A stretch of 64,000 nucleotides of DNA from Chryseotalea sp. WA131a (GTDB lineage Bacteria; Bacteroidota; Bacteroidia; Cytophagales; Cyclobacteriaceae): NCBI GenBank assembly GCA_025370075.1, contig CP073016.1, positions 3,286,001 to 3,350,000 on the forward strand. Reading direction: 5' to 3'. This document shows, piece by piece, positions 8,293-18,700 of this stretch (position 1 is the stretch's first letter; every line of letters begins with the position of its first letter). A model generated the notes under the pieces. That model ran no database searches and was not told the DNA's origin. It was given only the letters and a program-made list of their open reading frames with translations. The translations under genes and the position numbers were made by a program.

Positions 8293-10812
8293 TCAATTGC
8301 CCACCATAAATACGGCATTGGCAAAAACCATTTTTCCGTTCTCCCAAAAAGCGCGAAACAAGGGATTGTCAACCAAATAGACTACTTGGCCTTGGCCGTT
8401 GTCTTCTACACCAAACACCAATGTATTTTCTAGCTTTACGTTGGCTCCCTGTCCTGCAAATCCAATCAAAGGTTTTTGCTTTCCCTTCAATGAGCCAACA
8501 TTCCACCCTTTATCGAGGTAACTAAAATGCAATTCATTCGTCCGCAATGAAAAGTATTGATCGTTGAGACCAAAGCCTAGCGGATGAGATTTATCCAACG
8601 TGACTTTGTAAATCGCACCAAAAATATGGTTGCTCAATTCCTTTCGTTCGGCTTCTTCATATCGCATCAGAACATTTTTTTCTTTCAATTCTTTTTCAGC
8701 TTTCTCAGCTTGGCTCTTTGCATCGTCATTGGCAAATTCTTTTAAGGCAAAACCTTTTTTGTCTGCAAATGAATTGTTAGCGCCTGCAATGGTAATCAAT
8801 CGGCCACCATCTGATACCCAACGCTCAATCATTCCTAATGTTCCTTCATCAAACAATCTGTAGCTGCCATCAGGCACAACAAAAACAGTGTACTTCCACA
8901 GGTCAATATTTTTGAATTGATCGGTGCCTATGATGGAGATGGGATAATGAATTTGCTGTTCAAAAAAATGCCATACTTCTCCATGACTGAGCGAGGAGGT
9001 TTGATCGCCACCCAACACAGCTATTTTTGGTGGTTTGATATACCCCACATCCGATGAGCCAAAGTCTGCGCCTTTATCTACAAAACCCGTAGTGGTGGTA
9101 TAGATCGTGCGCGATAGTTGCTTGGCCGTTGCTTGAACGATGTTATCAAAATCATTAATCGATTCGTTACCAGCTCGCGTTACTATTAATGAACCAGCAT
9201 CAAAATTTTGATTGTTGAATGCAAAACTCTTGGTGGCTTTACGCACTTTCACTCCTTTTTTAATGAGCGCTGCCAAAAATTCCACATCGCTTAAACTTTT
9301 GTATTGAAAGATGTAAGCGTAGGGTTTTGGAGAAATGGTTGGGGTTTCTATTTGTTTTGCTTGATAGGGCTTAATGACAGGAAGTTTTTCGGCTACTGCG
9401 TACGCTTTCAAATCATACGAATACAATACGTTCCATGCGGTGATGTCGTACGTAAGCGAATCGACCAGCTTGGAAGTCGGTTCAAATAATGTAGTCACCA
9501 ACCGGCCTTTGGGTTGGTAAACATTTACAACAATGTCTTCTGCTGCCATGTTAAAACTACTCAGGCTTTGGGTTTGAAAATCAAATCCCCTCAAAGTCTT
9601 TGTGGTAGAATGCCCGAATTGAATTTGATGCGAATTAAGCCAATTGGTCAACTTCATTAGTTTATCAGCATTGTTATCGGCTTTGATGATGTAGCTTTTG
9701 TAAGGAACATTGGGTGAATTCAAATTCTCTTTAAAGAACTTTTCGAACTCATCCAATAACTTGGTAGCATTCGTTGATGAAACTTCAAGGGTACTCATGC
9801 CTGTAGTAAAGTGATGGGTGAGTCGGTCTTTAAGTGTGAGCGGGGTATCATCGGTGGTGGTTACTACCAATCCTGCACCGATTCCTCCTTTTTCGTACGT
9901 CATGCCAATCGCACCACTGTATGTTGGGTACGTGTCGCCATAACTTGGGTAGTACAAATCAAATCGCTCTTTGGTAAAATAAAGCCAGCCTTGCTCATCA
10001 AAATACTTGGCGTTGTTTCTGCCAATCGTTTTTTGGAACTCGCGCTGCCAATTGCTGATCACTTCATGATAAGGCTGGGCTGCGGGCGCAAAATAATACG
10101 GTGAATTATAGCCTTGCTCGTGATAATCGACATGCACGTGTGGCATCCATTGATTGTAAATTTTGATGCGTGCTTGCGACTCAATTTGGGTTTCCCACGC
10201 CCAATCGCGATTGAGGTCAAACAAGTAATGGTTCGCCCGTCCGCGCGGCCAAGGCTCAGCATGCTCGCGCGCTTGTGGGTCGGCATTGGGAGGGTTATTG
10301 CCGTATTGGTTATAAAAATTTGCATAGCGGTCTCTGCCATCTGGATTAATGCACGGATCTAAAATCACTACCGTGTTCTTTAGCCACTCTTTTGTTTTTG
10401 CATTGGCAGGATTCACCAACTCGTACAAAATTTTCATGGCGGCTTCCATGCTGTTGGCCTCGTTACCATGCACATTGAAACTCATCCAAAGAATAGCAAC
10501 CTTGGTGGTGGGTGTGCCTTCAGCCATTCCTGCTCTGCGCAGGTTATCCAAACGAATTTGTTCTAAGTTCTTAAAATTGTCAGGTGACGCCACGATGGTA
10601 TAAATCAATGGGCGGTTTTCGTAGGTTTCTCCATACTGCGTTACCAGCACATTGGCACTGGCCTCATCCACATATTTAAAATAGTCAACCACTCTGTGAT
10701 GTCGGGTAAAGCGATCCCCCAGCTCATAGCCAAGAAATTCGGAAGGGGATTGGATGGATTGAGCCTGTACAACAAAAGGGAGCAGTGCGATAAAACTAAA
10801 GAAGTATTTCAT
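8293..10812 (-). CDS. Secreted M14 zinc carboxypeptidase-like protein
   Basis: This 839-residue protein starts with a signal peptide (MKYFFSFIALLPFVVQAQS), followed by a peptidase M14 domain at roughly residues 30-350. Zinc ligands are visible as His115 and Glu118 in VHGNEAN and His231 in DYHEQGY. Substrate-binding motifs NPDGRDRY and DLNRDW are present, and the catalytic glutamate is Glu307 in MTYEKGG. A long C-terminal half includes a flavodoxin- or GATase-like segment (KIAVLGGDQTSSLSHGEVW). Secreted M14 proteins of this two-part layout are common in Bacteroidota. It probably trims peptides in the periplasm or outside the cell. Confidence 0.9.
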   Translation of the reverse strand: MKYFFSFIALLPFVVQAQSIQSPSEFLGYELGDRFTRHHRVVDYFKYVDEASANVLVTQYGETYENRPLIYTIVASPDNFKNLEQIRLDNLRRAGMAEGTPTTKVAILWMSFNVHGNEANSMEAAMKILYELVNPANAKTKEWLKNTVVILDPCINPDGRDRYANFYNQYGNNPPNADPQAREHAEPWPRGRANHYLFDLNRDWAWETQIESQARIKIYNQWMPHVHVDYHEQGYNSPYYFAPAAQPYHEVISNWQREFQKTIGRNNAKYFDEQGWLYFTKERFDLYYPSYGDTYPTYSGAIGMTYEKGGIGAGLVVTTTDDTPLTLKDRLTHHFTTGMSTLEVSSTNATKLLDEFEKFFKENLNSPNVPYKSYIIKADNNADKLMKLTNWLNSHQIQFGHSTTKTLRGFDFQTQSLSSFNMAAEDIVVNVYQPKGRLVTTLFEPTSKLVDSLTYDITAWNVLYSYDLKAYAVAEKLPVIKPYQAKQIETPTISPKPYAYIFQYKSLSDVEFLAALIKKGVKVRKATKSFAFNNQNFDAGSLIVTRAGNESINDFDNIVQATAKQLSRTIYTTTTGFVDKGADFGSSDVGYIKPPKIAVLGGDQTSSLSHGEVWHFFEQQIHYPISIIGTDQFKNIDLWKYTVFVVPDGSYRLFDEGTLGMIERWVSDGGRLITIAGANNSFADKKGFALKEFANDDAKSQAEKAEKELKEKNVLMRYEEAERKELSNHIFGAIYKVTLDKSHPLGFGLNDQYFSLRTNELHFSYLDKGWNVGSLKGKQKPLIGFAGQGANVKLENTLVFGVEDNGQGQVVYLVDNPLFRAFWENGKMVFANAVFMVGN

Positions 10813-10946
10813 AAAAATGATAGGATAACTGCAATATCACAAAAGTAGCAATCTTGGGGGAGGCGCAAAGCGAAAACGACAAATTCAAAGATCAGTTCTG
10901 AATAAACGCCAAGGATTTGCGGAGTCTTGGCAACTATAAGGTAAAC

Positions 10947-11852
10947 TTAGAAATTGCTCCTCTGTCTATTGTGATAAGCAAACGCTGCCAGTGATATGCC
11001 AATGCTTACTTCATGAGTTGTGAAGCGCGCGCCAACGGAAGCATTGGTAGGCACTTCAAACACATACCCAATGCGATAATCTTTGACATTAATCTGCGCT
11101 AAATATCCAACCACATTGAAGTTTCGGGTAAACAGACCGAGCGTGTAATTTTCTTCCAAGTTCAAATTGAAATTAATATCCGCGGAGAGCGGTGCATTTG
11201 CTGTTGCTCGCAGCAGCAGGGATGGCTTCAGTTGAATGCTTTCTGTAAGGTATAGCATATACGCCCCCATTAAATAAAATGTCCGTCCGTAAATCTCCAC
11301 ATTTTGGGTTCCGCTTGGATTTACTGTTGTTGGCGTCAGCCTCGGCACTGAAAACCCAACCATAAACCGTTCACTCTTGAGCACAACGCCTGCACCAATA
11401 TTAAATTTTGTTTCATTCACAAAGCCAAAAAGCGGATCACCTGCGTCTTTCGGGTTCAGGTTTGCGGCATCGTTACGATAATTTATAATGCCGGCCTGTA
11501 AGCCGAATGACAATACCCGATCATCATTCAATTCGATTTTATACGCATAGAGCGAACTCGTCTCCGTAATTTTTGTATCGCCAATTTTGTCTTGAACCAC
11601 CATAATGCCAGCGCCTACTTTATTTTGAACCAACGAAGTGTGGGTGCTAAAATTCAACGTGGTGGGGCTGCCATCAAAACCCGCCCATTGTAAACGATAA
11701 CCTGCCACTGCATTCAGTCGGTTATTCAAACCTGCATTTGCCGGGTTCAGCAATACCGGGTTATTCAAGTATTGCGAATAAAGTGGATCTTGCTGGGCGG
11801 AACTCGCAACAGCAAAAAGAATAAACGGCAAGATGGCAAGTAGTCGTTGCAT
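10947..11852 (-). CDS. PorP/SprF-family type IX secretion-linked outer-membrane protein
   Basis: The 301 residues comprise a signal peptide (MQRLLAILPFILFAVASSAQ) and a beta-barrel of the PorP/SprF family. The family signature is at the N-terminus (QDPLYSQYLNNPVLLNPANAG), with later barrel strands such as YRLQWAGFDGSPTTL. Members sit in the outer membrane and are usually encoded next to a large surface protein with a CHU_C C-terminal domain, whose export or attachment they assist. Exactly such a domain lies 8 bases upstream on the same strand, although here that gene has lost its 5' part. PorP/SprF proteins with paired adhesins occur in many copies per genome. Confidence 0.92.
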   Translation of the reverse strand: MQRLLAILPFILFAVASSAQQDPLYSQYLNNPVLLNPANAGLNNRLNAVAGYRLQWAGFDGSPTTLNFSTHTSLVQNKVGAGIMVVQDKIGDTKITETSSLYAYKIELNDDRVLSFGLQAGIINYRNDAANLNPKDAGDPLFGFVNETKFNIGAGVVLKSERFMVGFSVPRLTPTTVNPSGTQNVEIYGRTFYLMGAYMLYLTESIQLKPSLLLRATANAPLSADINFNLNLEENYTLGLFTRNFNVVGYLAQINVKDYRIGYVFEVPTNASVGARFTTHEVSIGISLAAFAYHNRQRSNF

Positions 11853-11860
11853 AAATTTTT

Positions 11861-12673
11861 CTATCTACGGAGTGAAAAGAAACCTGTCTTTACTGGAATG
11901 CCACTTCTAAAATCAATTCGATAAAAGTAAGTCCCTGAGGGAATTGGATCTCCGCTGGTACTTAAGCCCCTGAAAGCGATGGTCGTATTGTTATAGTTTT
12001 CCGCTTCATACACCACATCGCCCCAGCGATTGAAAATCCGAACCGTATTGTTCTTCGCTTCGTCAATGATGGAAATATATTCGATAAACAATGCATCATT
12101 CAACCCATCACCATTTGGAGATATGGCGTTGTAAACTTTGATCTCTCCTGTTACATCGATGATGATTTGTTGCTGCGAACAACTGGCACTGACATCGCAA
12201 ACTTGCAGGGTAAGTGTCTCCTGACCTGAGAACTGAATGCCACCGTAGTCAATGGTTAATTCTTGCGAAGCGTTAATGGTGGCTACTGCACCACTAGCCG
12301 GTGGCTGAACAATTCTCAGCGTGGTAAAGTCAATGCTATTGTCAGGGTCGCTGATCAATTCCGCCAATGATAAGATTATTTTTCCGCCAATGGCTGTGTT
12401 CACTTTGGCAGCAACAATAACAGGTGGTTTATTATTGGGATCTATTGTTGGCCCCCCGGTGCATGGCTGACCGGTAGACGCGATGGTAGTTGCGGTAGAA
12501 GCAGTCGACAAACAATTTGCGGCATTGCCTACCACCACTGAGTAAGGGCCCGCAGTAGATACCGATATACCTTGTGTAGTTTGCCCATTCGACCATTGAT
12601 AAATTAAAAAGCCGGAAGGGGCAAGCAAGGCGCTAGTGTTAAAGGGAAAACTATTTTTAAGTAAAGCGGCCAA
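11861..12673 (-). pseudogene. C-terminal remnant of a CHU_C-type secreted adhesin
   Basis: This 270-residue frame encodes the tail of a large surface protein. It opens inside an Ig-like/PKD-type repeat (PSGFLIYQWSNGQTTQG, AGPYSVVV), continues through a cadherin-like or Ig repeat (NNKPPVIVAAKVNTAIGG) and ends with the gliding-associated CHU_C domain (NAISPNGDGLNDALFIEYI, VRIFNRWGDVVYEA, GTYFYRIDF). It has no signal peptide. Residues 1 to about 12 are merely the antisense of the LuxR fragment on the other strand. Homology therefore begins near base 12640 and the exported N-terminal part is missing. The CHU_C domain is a type IX secretion signal, but without an N-terminal signal peptide the product cannot be exported. 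Confidence 0.8.
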
Positions 12674-12917
12674 CGAGAAAGTTCTGGAACAGTTTCAGTC
12701 CGGAAGACCGACTTCCCAACAGGCACAATTGCTTACTCGCAGAGAAAAAGAAATATTACAACTACTATCTGATGGGCTTACCGGGCCACAGATCGCTGAT
12801 AAATTATTTTTGAGTCCGCTCACGGTAGAGACACACCGAAAAAATCTATTTCGTAAATTCAATGCACATAGCGTGCAATCTCTGTTAAAGATTGCACGCG
12901 ATAGTAAATCGGTGTAA
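12636..12917 (+). pseudogene. C-terminal LuxR-type HTH of a response regulator, 5' truncated
   Basis: The frame encodes the LuxR/FixJ/NarL DNA-binding domain with TRREKEILQLLSDGLTGPQI, LFLSPLTVETHRKNL and the closing FNAHSVQSLLKIA. The preceding residues (KGKLFLSKAANEKVLEQFQSG) match the linker between a receiver domain and the HTH domain, but the receiver domain is absent. Upstream bases belong to the CHU_C remnant on the other strand. The GTG start is incidental. A free HTH domain could still bind DNA if expressed, but the simplest reading is a gene cut by a rearrangement. Confidence 0.8.
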
Positions 12918-12926
12918 AATGTGTTT

Positions 12927-13346
12927 CTATTTCAAAGGTTTTTTTGAAATATACGGTTGCTCTGGATTAATCATTATCTTTTCTTCTTTTTCAAAGATTA
13001 CCAAGTCTAAATCTTGCATGGGGATTGCTCCTAACAAACACTCTGAGTTGCCTGGGAGAACCATGGCATCAACACTACTACGTCTAGTACCAAAGCGCAA
13101 CTCCAATGGGCCAACTACATCGAGCTTAATCACTTCGCCATTTGCCATTTCAGCTAAACGGGAATCTACTTTTTCAAGCCCTAATTGGGCAACAATGTCT
13201 TCATTTATTGCCATCATGTACGCTCCAGAATCAACAAGGAATTTTACATTCATCTTTCTTACTTTCTCCTTTGGTATGATTCCCTTTTTGCTTAAATGTA
13301 TATCACTCCAGTTAGCGACTTCCAGTTCTGTTCGTATCAGTCCCAT
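12927..13346 (-). CDS. Retropepsin-like (clan AA) aspartic protease-fold protein
   Basis: The 139-residue protein has the retropepsin motif FLVDSGAYMMAIN, with the catalytic-type Asp39-Ser-Gly, followed by a hydrophobic strand (MANGEVIKLDVVGPLELRFG) and a second glycine loop (LLGAIPMQDLDLVI). This is the single-domain clan AA fold seen in small bacterial proteins of unknown substrate. There is no signal peptide, so it is probably cytoplasmic. It is 50 bases from the end of htpG and convergent with the LuxR fragment. Proteolytic activity is inferred from the motif. Confidence 0.75.
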   Translation of the reverse strand: MGLIRTELEVANWSDIHLSKKGIIPKEKVRKMNVKFLVDSGAYMMAINEDIVAQLGLEKVDSRLAEMANGEVIKLDVVGPLELRFGTRRSSVDAMVLPGNSECLLGAIPMQDLDLVIFEKEEKIMINPEQPYISKKPLK

Positions 13347-13396
13347 AAAAACTTATTTTCATTTCGCAAAGATACTCAAATAAAAGCTTGACGTTA

Positions 13397-15298
13397 TCAA
13401 CCTACCAACTCTACACTTCTCTTAATAAAGCTAGTCAAGTCTGCCCCTGTAAGCATATTTTGCGAAAGCAATCCCAAGTCATACGCTTGCTTGGCAAGTT
13501 TGATTTTTTGCTCTTCGTTGTCTGCTTTCAGTATCTTTTGAACAATGCCATGATTGCCGTTGATGGCCACATTGTAGTTATCAGGCATGCTGCCCATAAA
13601 GGCCATGCCTCCACCTCCGCCCGTACGTGCCATGTCTTTCATCCTTCGCATCCACTCGCTCATGGTAATGGTTACTGGCAAATCGTTTGGCGATAATGAT
13701 TCGATGGCCAACGTCATGGCTTTGTTGTTGATGGCCTTTTCAAAGATACCTTTCACTTGCTCTTCTTCTTCCTTGCTCAACACGCTCGCCACCGCGTCTG
13801 ACTTCACAATCAACTTGTCGATGATTTCGCTGTCCACACGTTTGAGTTGTGTCTTTTCTAGTTTTTGTTCTAAGTTCCCAATGAAGTGACTGTCCAATAC
13901 ACCGTCCATCATCAGCACATCATAGGCTTTTTCTTTAGCTGCTTGGATGAATGCGTCTTGTTTTCCTTTGTCCGTTGTGTACAGATAAACTACACTGCCA
14001 TCTTTGTCGGTTTGATTGGGTTTCACCTTGTCAGCATATTCATTCAGCGTAAAATAGTGGGCATCCACATTTTTCAACAATGAAAACTCTTTCGACTTGT
14101 CGTAGAATTTTTCATCGCTGATCATGCCGTAGCGAACAAAAACGCTGATGTCGTCCCACTTCTTCTCAAATTCTTTACGGTCTTTTATGAACATGTCCAC
14201 CAGTTTGTCGGCTACTTTTTTGGTAATGTGTGAGCTGATCTTTTTTACGTTTGAATCACTCTGTAAATAGCTGCGCGAAACGTTCAAGGGGATGTCGGGT
14301 GAATCCAACACACCGTGCAACAACATTAAGAAATCAGGCACTACGTCTTTCACCTCATCGGTAATAAACACCTGACGTGAATACAACTGGATTTTGTTAC
14401 GCTGAATTTCAAAATCGTTTTTGACTTTGGGAAAATACAAAACCCCCGTCAGATTAAATGGATAATCAACATTTAGATGGATCCAGAAAAGCGGATCTTC
14501 GCTGAACGGATAGAGTTCTTTATAAAATTTAAGGTAGTCTTCGTCTTGCAGTTCGTTTGGAGCCTTGGCCCAAATAGGTGCCGGGTTGTTGATGATGCGG
14601 TCTTTTGTTACCGTCTTGTATTTAGGCTTACCGTCTTTGTCAACTCCATCTTCTTCGCTTTCGTCTTTTGTTCCAAACTTTATTTCTACAGGCAAGAACT
14701 TGCAATACTTTTCAAGAATGCCCTTCAACCGAAACTCATCCAAAAATTCTTCTGAGTCTTTATTGATGTGTAGGATCACGTCCGTTCCCCTCGTATCTTT
14801 TTTATCGGAGGTGAGTTCAAATTCAGTAGAGCCATCGCACGTCCAGCGAGCTCCTTCGGTTCCGTCTTTAAACGATTTTGAAACCACCTCCACTTTATCG
14901 GCCACCATAAAAGCCGAGTAGAAGCCCAACCCAAACTTACCGATGATGTCTTTCGCATCGGCCTTGTCTTTGAATTTTTCTACAAACTCAGTCGCGCCAG
15001 AGAAGGCAATTTGGTTGATGTATTTCTTTATCTCCTCGCCCGTCATGCCCAGACCTTTGTCGCTAACGGTGATGGTGTTTTTCTTTTTGTCGAAGCTAAC
15101 TTCAATTTTCAGGTCGCCCAATACGCCATTGAATTCGCCTAGTGAAGAAAGTTTTTTGAGTTTCTGGGTTGCATCCACCGCATTGCTTACTAGCTCACGC
15201 AAAAAGATTTCGTGATCGGAATACAGGAATTTTTTAATGATCGGGAAAATATTCTCGGTATGGATGGATATACTGCCTTTTTCTGCCACTTCTGCCAT
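13397..15298 (-). CDS. htpG: Hsp90-family chaperone HtpG
   Basis: The 633 residues cover the GHKL ATPase domain (ELVSNAVDATQKLK with the Mg-binding Asn, DKGLGMTGEEI, GKFGLGFYSAF), the middle domain (LYSRQVFITDEV, PLNVSRSYLQSD) and a C-terminal dimerisation region. It is a cytosolic ATP-dependent chaperone dimer that helps stress-damaged proteins refold. The length is close to the usual 620-640. It is transcribed alone. I could not identify a heat-shock element upstream. Confidence 0.97.
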   Translation of the reverse strand: MAEVAEKGSISIHTENIFPIIKKFLYSDHEIFLRELVSNAVDATQKLKKLSSLGEFNGVLGDLKIEVSFDKKKNTITVSDKGLGMTGEEIKKYINQIAFSGATEFVEKFKDKADAKDIIGKFGLGFYSAFMVADKVEVVSKSFKDGTEGARWTCDGSTEFELTSDKKDTRGTDVILHINKDSEEFLDEFRLKGILEKYCKFLPVEIKFGTKDESEEDGVDKDGKPKYKTVTKDRIINNPAPIWAKAPNELQDEDYLKFYKELYPFSEDPLFWIHLNVDYPFNLTGVLYFPKVKNDFEIQRNKIQLYSRQVFITDEVKDVVPDFLMLLHGVLDSPDIPLNVSRSYLQSDSNVKKISSHITKKVADKLVDMFIKDRKEFEKKWDDISVFVRYGMISDEKFYDKSKEFSLLKNVDAHYFTLNEYADKVKPNQTDKDGSVVYLYTTDKGKQDAFIQAAKEKAYDVLMMDGVLDSHFIGNLEQKLEKTQLKRVDSEIIDKLIVKSDAVASVLSKEEEEQVKGIFEKAINNKAMTLAIESLSPNDLPVTITMSEWMRRMKDMARTGGGGGMAFMGSMPDNYNVAINGNHGIVQKILKADNEEQKIKLAKQAYDLGLLSQNMLTGADLTSFIKRSVELVG

Positions 15299-15323
15299 AG
15301 TAATTCTGTTTATAGGGTTTTAA

Positions 15324-15605
15324 CTAGTAAGAATCGTAGTAGACAAGGATTGTTCCAAAGGCGAAAAATGTCAGGTTGGCAGAAATCCTATCGTTCCAAT
15401 CAACGGTGGCGCGGTATGTGGGTATTCAAAAAATCATCGGCCGACTTATTCCAGTGATTGATCGCATCGCTCCTACGTTTGTTCAGGTCATTATTCACTG
15501 CTTAAATTGTTGAACCACTTTGGCAACTTGGCCACAATTTGTTTGTGCACAGCAATAGGAGGCTGCCGACAGCAATGCAATTAGATGAAACGCCCGAATG
15601 GTCAT
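15324..15605 (-). pseudogene. Possible frameshifted exported-protein remnant
   Basis: The gap between htpG and the next gene has no long frame, but three minus-strand pieces read like one small exported protein. They are a signal-peptide-like start at 15605 (MTIRAFHLIALLSAASYCCA) that stops after 36 residues, a middle piece (NNDLNKRRSDAINHWNKS) in a second frame, and an ending (ATVDWNDRISANLTFFAFGT) in a third frame closing at a TAG at 15324. Two frameshifts would be required. The family is unknown and the reconstruction is tentative. Confidence 0.35.
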
Positions 15606-15758
15606 AATTATATCCGAATTAATATCAACCTTTGTCAAATTGAAAGATTTTGTTTGTTTTTAATTGCCAAAATCAGCTGATCCGAAAAACACGGAAATGG
15701 TCGATGCGTTCATTAGAACTTCTGCGTTTTATTTCCGAAATTTCAGATTCGTTCAAGA

Positions 15759-18700
15759 GTGAAAAAGCAACTGGTCTCCATATTGTTGATTTCAATGGGT
15801 TGGGCAGCCTTCGCGCAGAAAGGTGCTCCGCAAGAAACCTATCAGCTAAGTTTTGCCGACAGCATCCGTGTGTTGCTCAACAATACCAAATCGCAAGAGG
15901 CAATGGCCGTAGGAGATGCCTTTGGCACACTTTGGATAAACCTTGGCCCCGATCAACAAACCACCATTCAGCGGCAAGCCAAGTGGATGAAAAAAAAGGG
16001 GCACAAACTCCGGCCGCATTTTGTCAATTACTATGGGGCCATAGTAGCTGCTATTAATACTGAAAAAGCAGACGCGTCAAAATTTTCTGGATTTCTTTCC
16101 GTAGTCGACAAAGTAATCGCTAACCAAAACAGCAACTTGGCCAATGTCTTTTTTCAACAATCGCGTGATTTCTTTGAGCACCACGCTATCACCTACCAAA
16201 AATCGTTTCAACTACGCGCCACCGATGATGACTATTCCTTTTCGTTTTTGGAGAAGGCCATTGCAACCGATATTTCTCAAGACTTTGTTCCGCCAGCTGA
16301 ACCCGACACCGCCATGGCTATTCTTCCCAATTGGAGGCAGCCCATTGTTCAGCCAGAAGTGCTCGGGGCAGCGATTGTCTTTTCGCGCGTATCCCTGGTA
16401 TTCATTACTCCTTATGATTCGGCTGTATTAAAAAACACGCGCGGCATCTATGCGCTGCAATCAAAATTGTTTGTGGGCGAGGGTGGCAACTTTGATTGGA
16501 CAGCGGCTGGTTTAGCAGCCGATTCGGTAAACTATGAATTGAACAAATATAATTTTAACACCACCAAGCCATCGCTAAAAGCGGAGCAAGGCAAATTGCT
16601 ATACATGGGCAAATTGCCCGGTCGTGTACCTGGGCAGTTTGCTTTTAATAGCATCAACCATAAAACAAAAAAGGCTTCTATCTATCCACGCTTTCGCTCG
16701 TACGAAAACAATGTAAATATTTTGGGGCTTGGTCAAAACATCAAGTATGCTGGAGGGTTCGGCTTAGTAGGTTCCAACATCAACAGCAATTCAGTCAACA
16801 ACGATTTGGCCACCTTAGAAGTTATGGGCGAGGCCGATAAACGTTTTCGTGCTCAATCGCTTTCGTTTGGCTTTCGCGACTCGGTGGTGTTGGCCAACAG
16901 TGCACGTGTAGTTATTTATCAAGGCAACGACTCGCTTATACACCCTTCCATGCAAATGCGATACGATTTTCGCAAGCAAAAGATGACCCTTACGAAAGAT
17001 AATTCGCAACTGCGCAAAGCACCCTTTTCATCTTCTTTCTTTGGTGTGGATTTAAATCCAGATGCTATCCATTGGGATTTAAAATCCGATAGCCTGACCC
17101 TTGCGGTAAATGGAAACGGTAATGTATCTCCTTTGGTGATTGAATCAAATGATTACTACCAATTAGAAGATTACGAACAATTGCGCGGCCAAGGTTTTAA
17201 TTTTCACCCATTGGCCGTGGTGGTGCAACATGCGAAAACATTCAACACGCAAGATTTTACTGTTTTCGATTTAGTGACAGCCAATCGCAAACTCGAGCAA
17301 ATGAAAATGGCTGCTGATTTGTTATCGCAGAAAGGCATGATCTTCTACGATGCGCGCACCGGAAAAATCCATGTGAAAGACAAATCCATGCACATGATCA
17401 ATGCCTTAAAAGGAAATGCCGATTACGACAACATGAAAATCCACTCGTTGGCCGATACAGTCGCCAACGCAACCATCAATCTGAAAGACCGAAACATGGT
17501 GGTGCACGGTGTGGAAGAATTTAACGTGAGTGATTCATTGAACGTAATCATTAAACCTGATAGCAGTGTGATCACTTTATTACAAAATCGGAATATCAAA
17601 TTTAATGGTTCGATAACCGCGGGCAATTTTGAAATATGCGGTAAAGATTTCATGTTCAACTATGAGGGGTTTTTTGTAGATCTGAATCATATCGATTCAA
17701 TTCGGTTTTACATTACCGGAAAAGACGGTTCGCGCAGGCGGGTGAACAACACTATGATGGTGGCGGATTCAGCGGCTATTGCTTCAATTGACTTAAAATC
17801 TAACGCCACAAAAACATCAGGTAAATTATTCATTAATCGTCCTGACAATAAATCTGGGCGCGACAAAGAACCAAATTTCCCAAGATTAAGTGCAACGGAA
17901 GGCGGAGGCGTAATTTATTTCGATCGGCAGGAAATACTAGATGGCGCTTACGATAAATCTGTTTTTTTCGTGATGCCTAACTTTAGCTTAGATAGCTTGG
18001 ACGATGCTAACCCAAATTCCATGAATTTTGACGGTACATTTGTATCCAGCGGTATGTTTCCAAATTTCAAAGAAAAAATTCGCACCATAGGCAGTGGATC
18101 CATGGGTCTTACTCATCGGGTACCCCAAGGGGGGTATCGTTTGTTTCGAAGCGATGCAAAGTTGCAAGGCAATATAAAATTAGATAACGAGGGCATTCGT
18201 GCCAACGGAAAAATTGAGTATATGGCAGCGGAAGTAAAGTCGAACGATTTTGTTTTTTACGTAGACTCTGTATTGGCGAAAGGGAACGAGGCTGTGATTC
18301 GTGAAAAGCAAATAGGCTCAGTACGATTTCCACAAATGAAAGTGAGCGATTATCAAATGAAATGGTTTCCAAAGCAAGATCGGTTTAGGATGAAAAACCT
18401 AAAGGAGCCATTTGCATTCTACAATAACACCGCCTCTTTAAACGGTATTGTCACAGTAACAAAAACAGGTACATATGGAAGCGGAAAATTGACCACTCGC
18501 GGCTCAACTGTTTCTTCACGTGAGTTTAACTTCAACTCCAACGATTTTGGTGCCCGCCATGCGCGGTTTGAAGTGAAAACCGGGAATCCTGACAAGCCGG
18601 CACTAGCCGGAAACGATATAAATTTAAAGTTCGATTTGGATCGAAATTTTGTCAACATCAGCCCCGAAGTAAAAGGGGTAGCAGCATTTGAATTTCCTTT

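Noticed and set aside
12892..13383. Plus-strand frame over the retropepsin-like gene
   Set aside because: The minus strand has the DSG motif and normal strands, whereas the plus product has no domain features.
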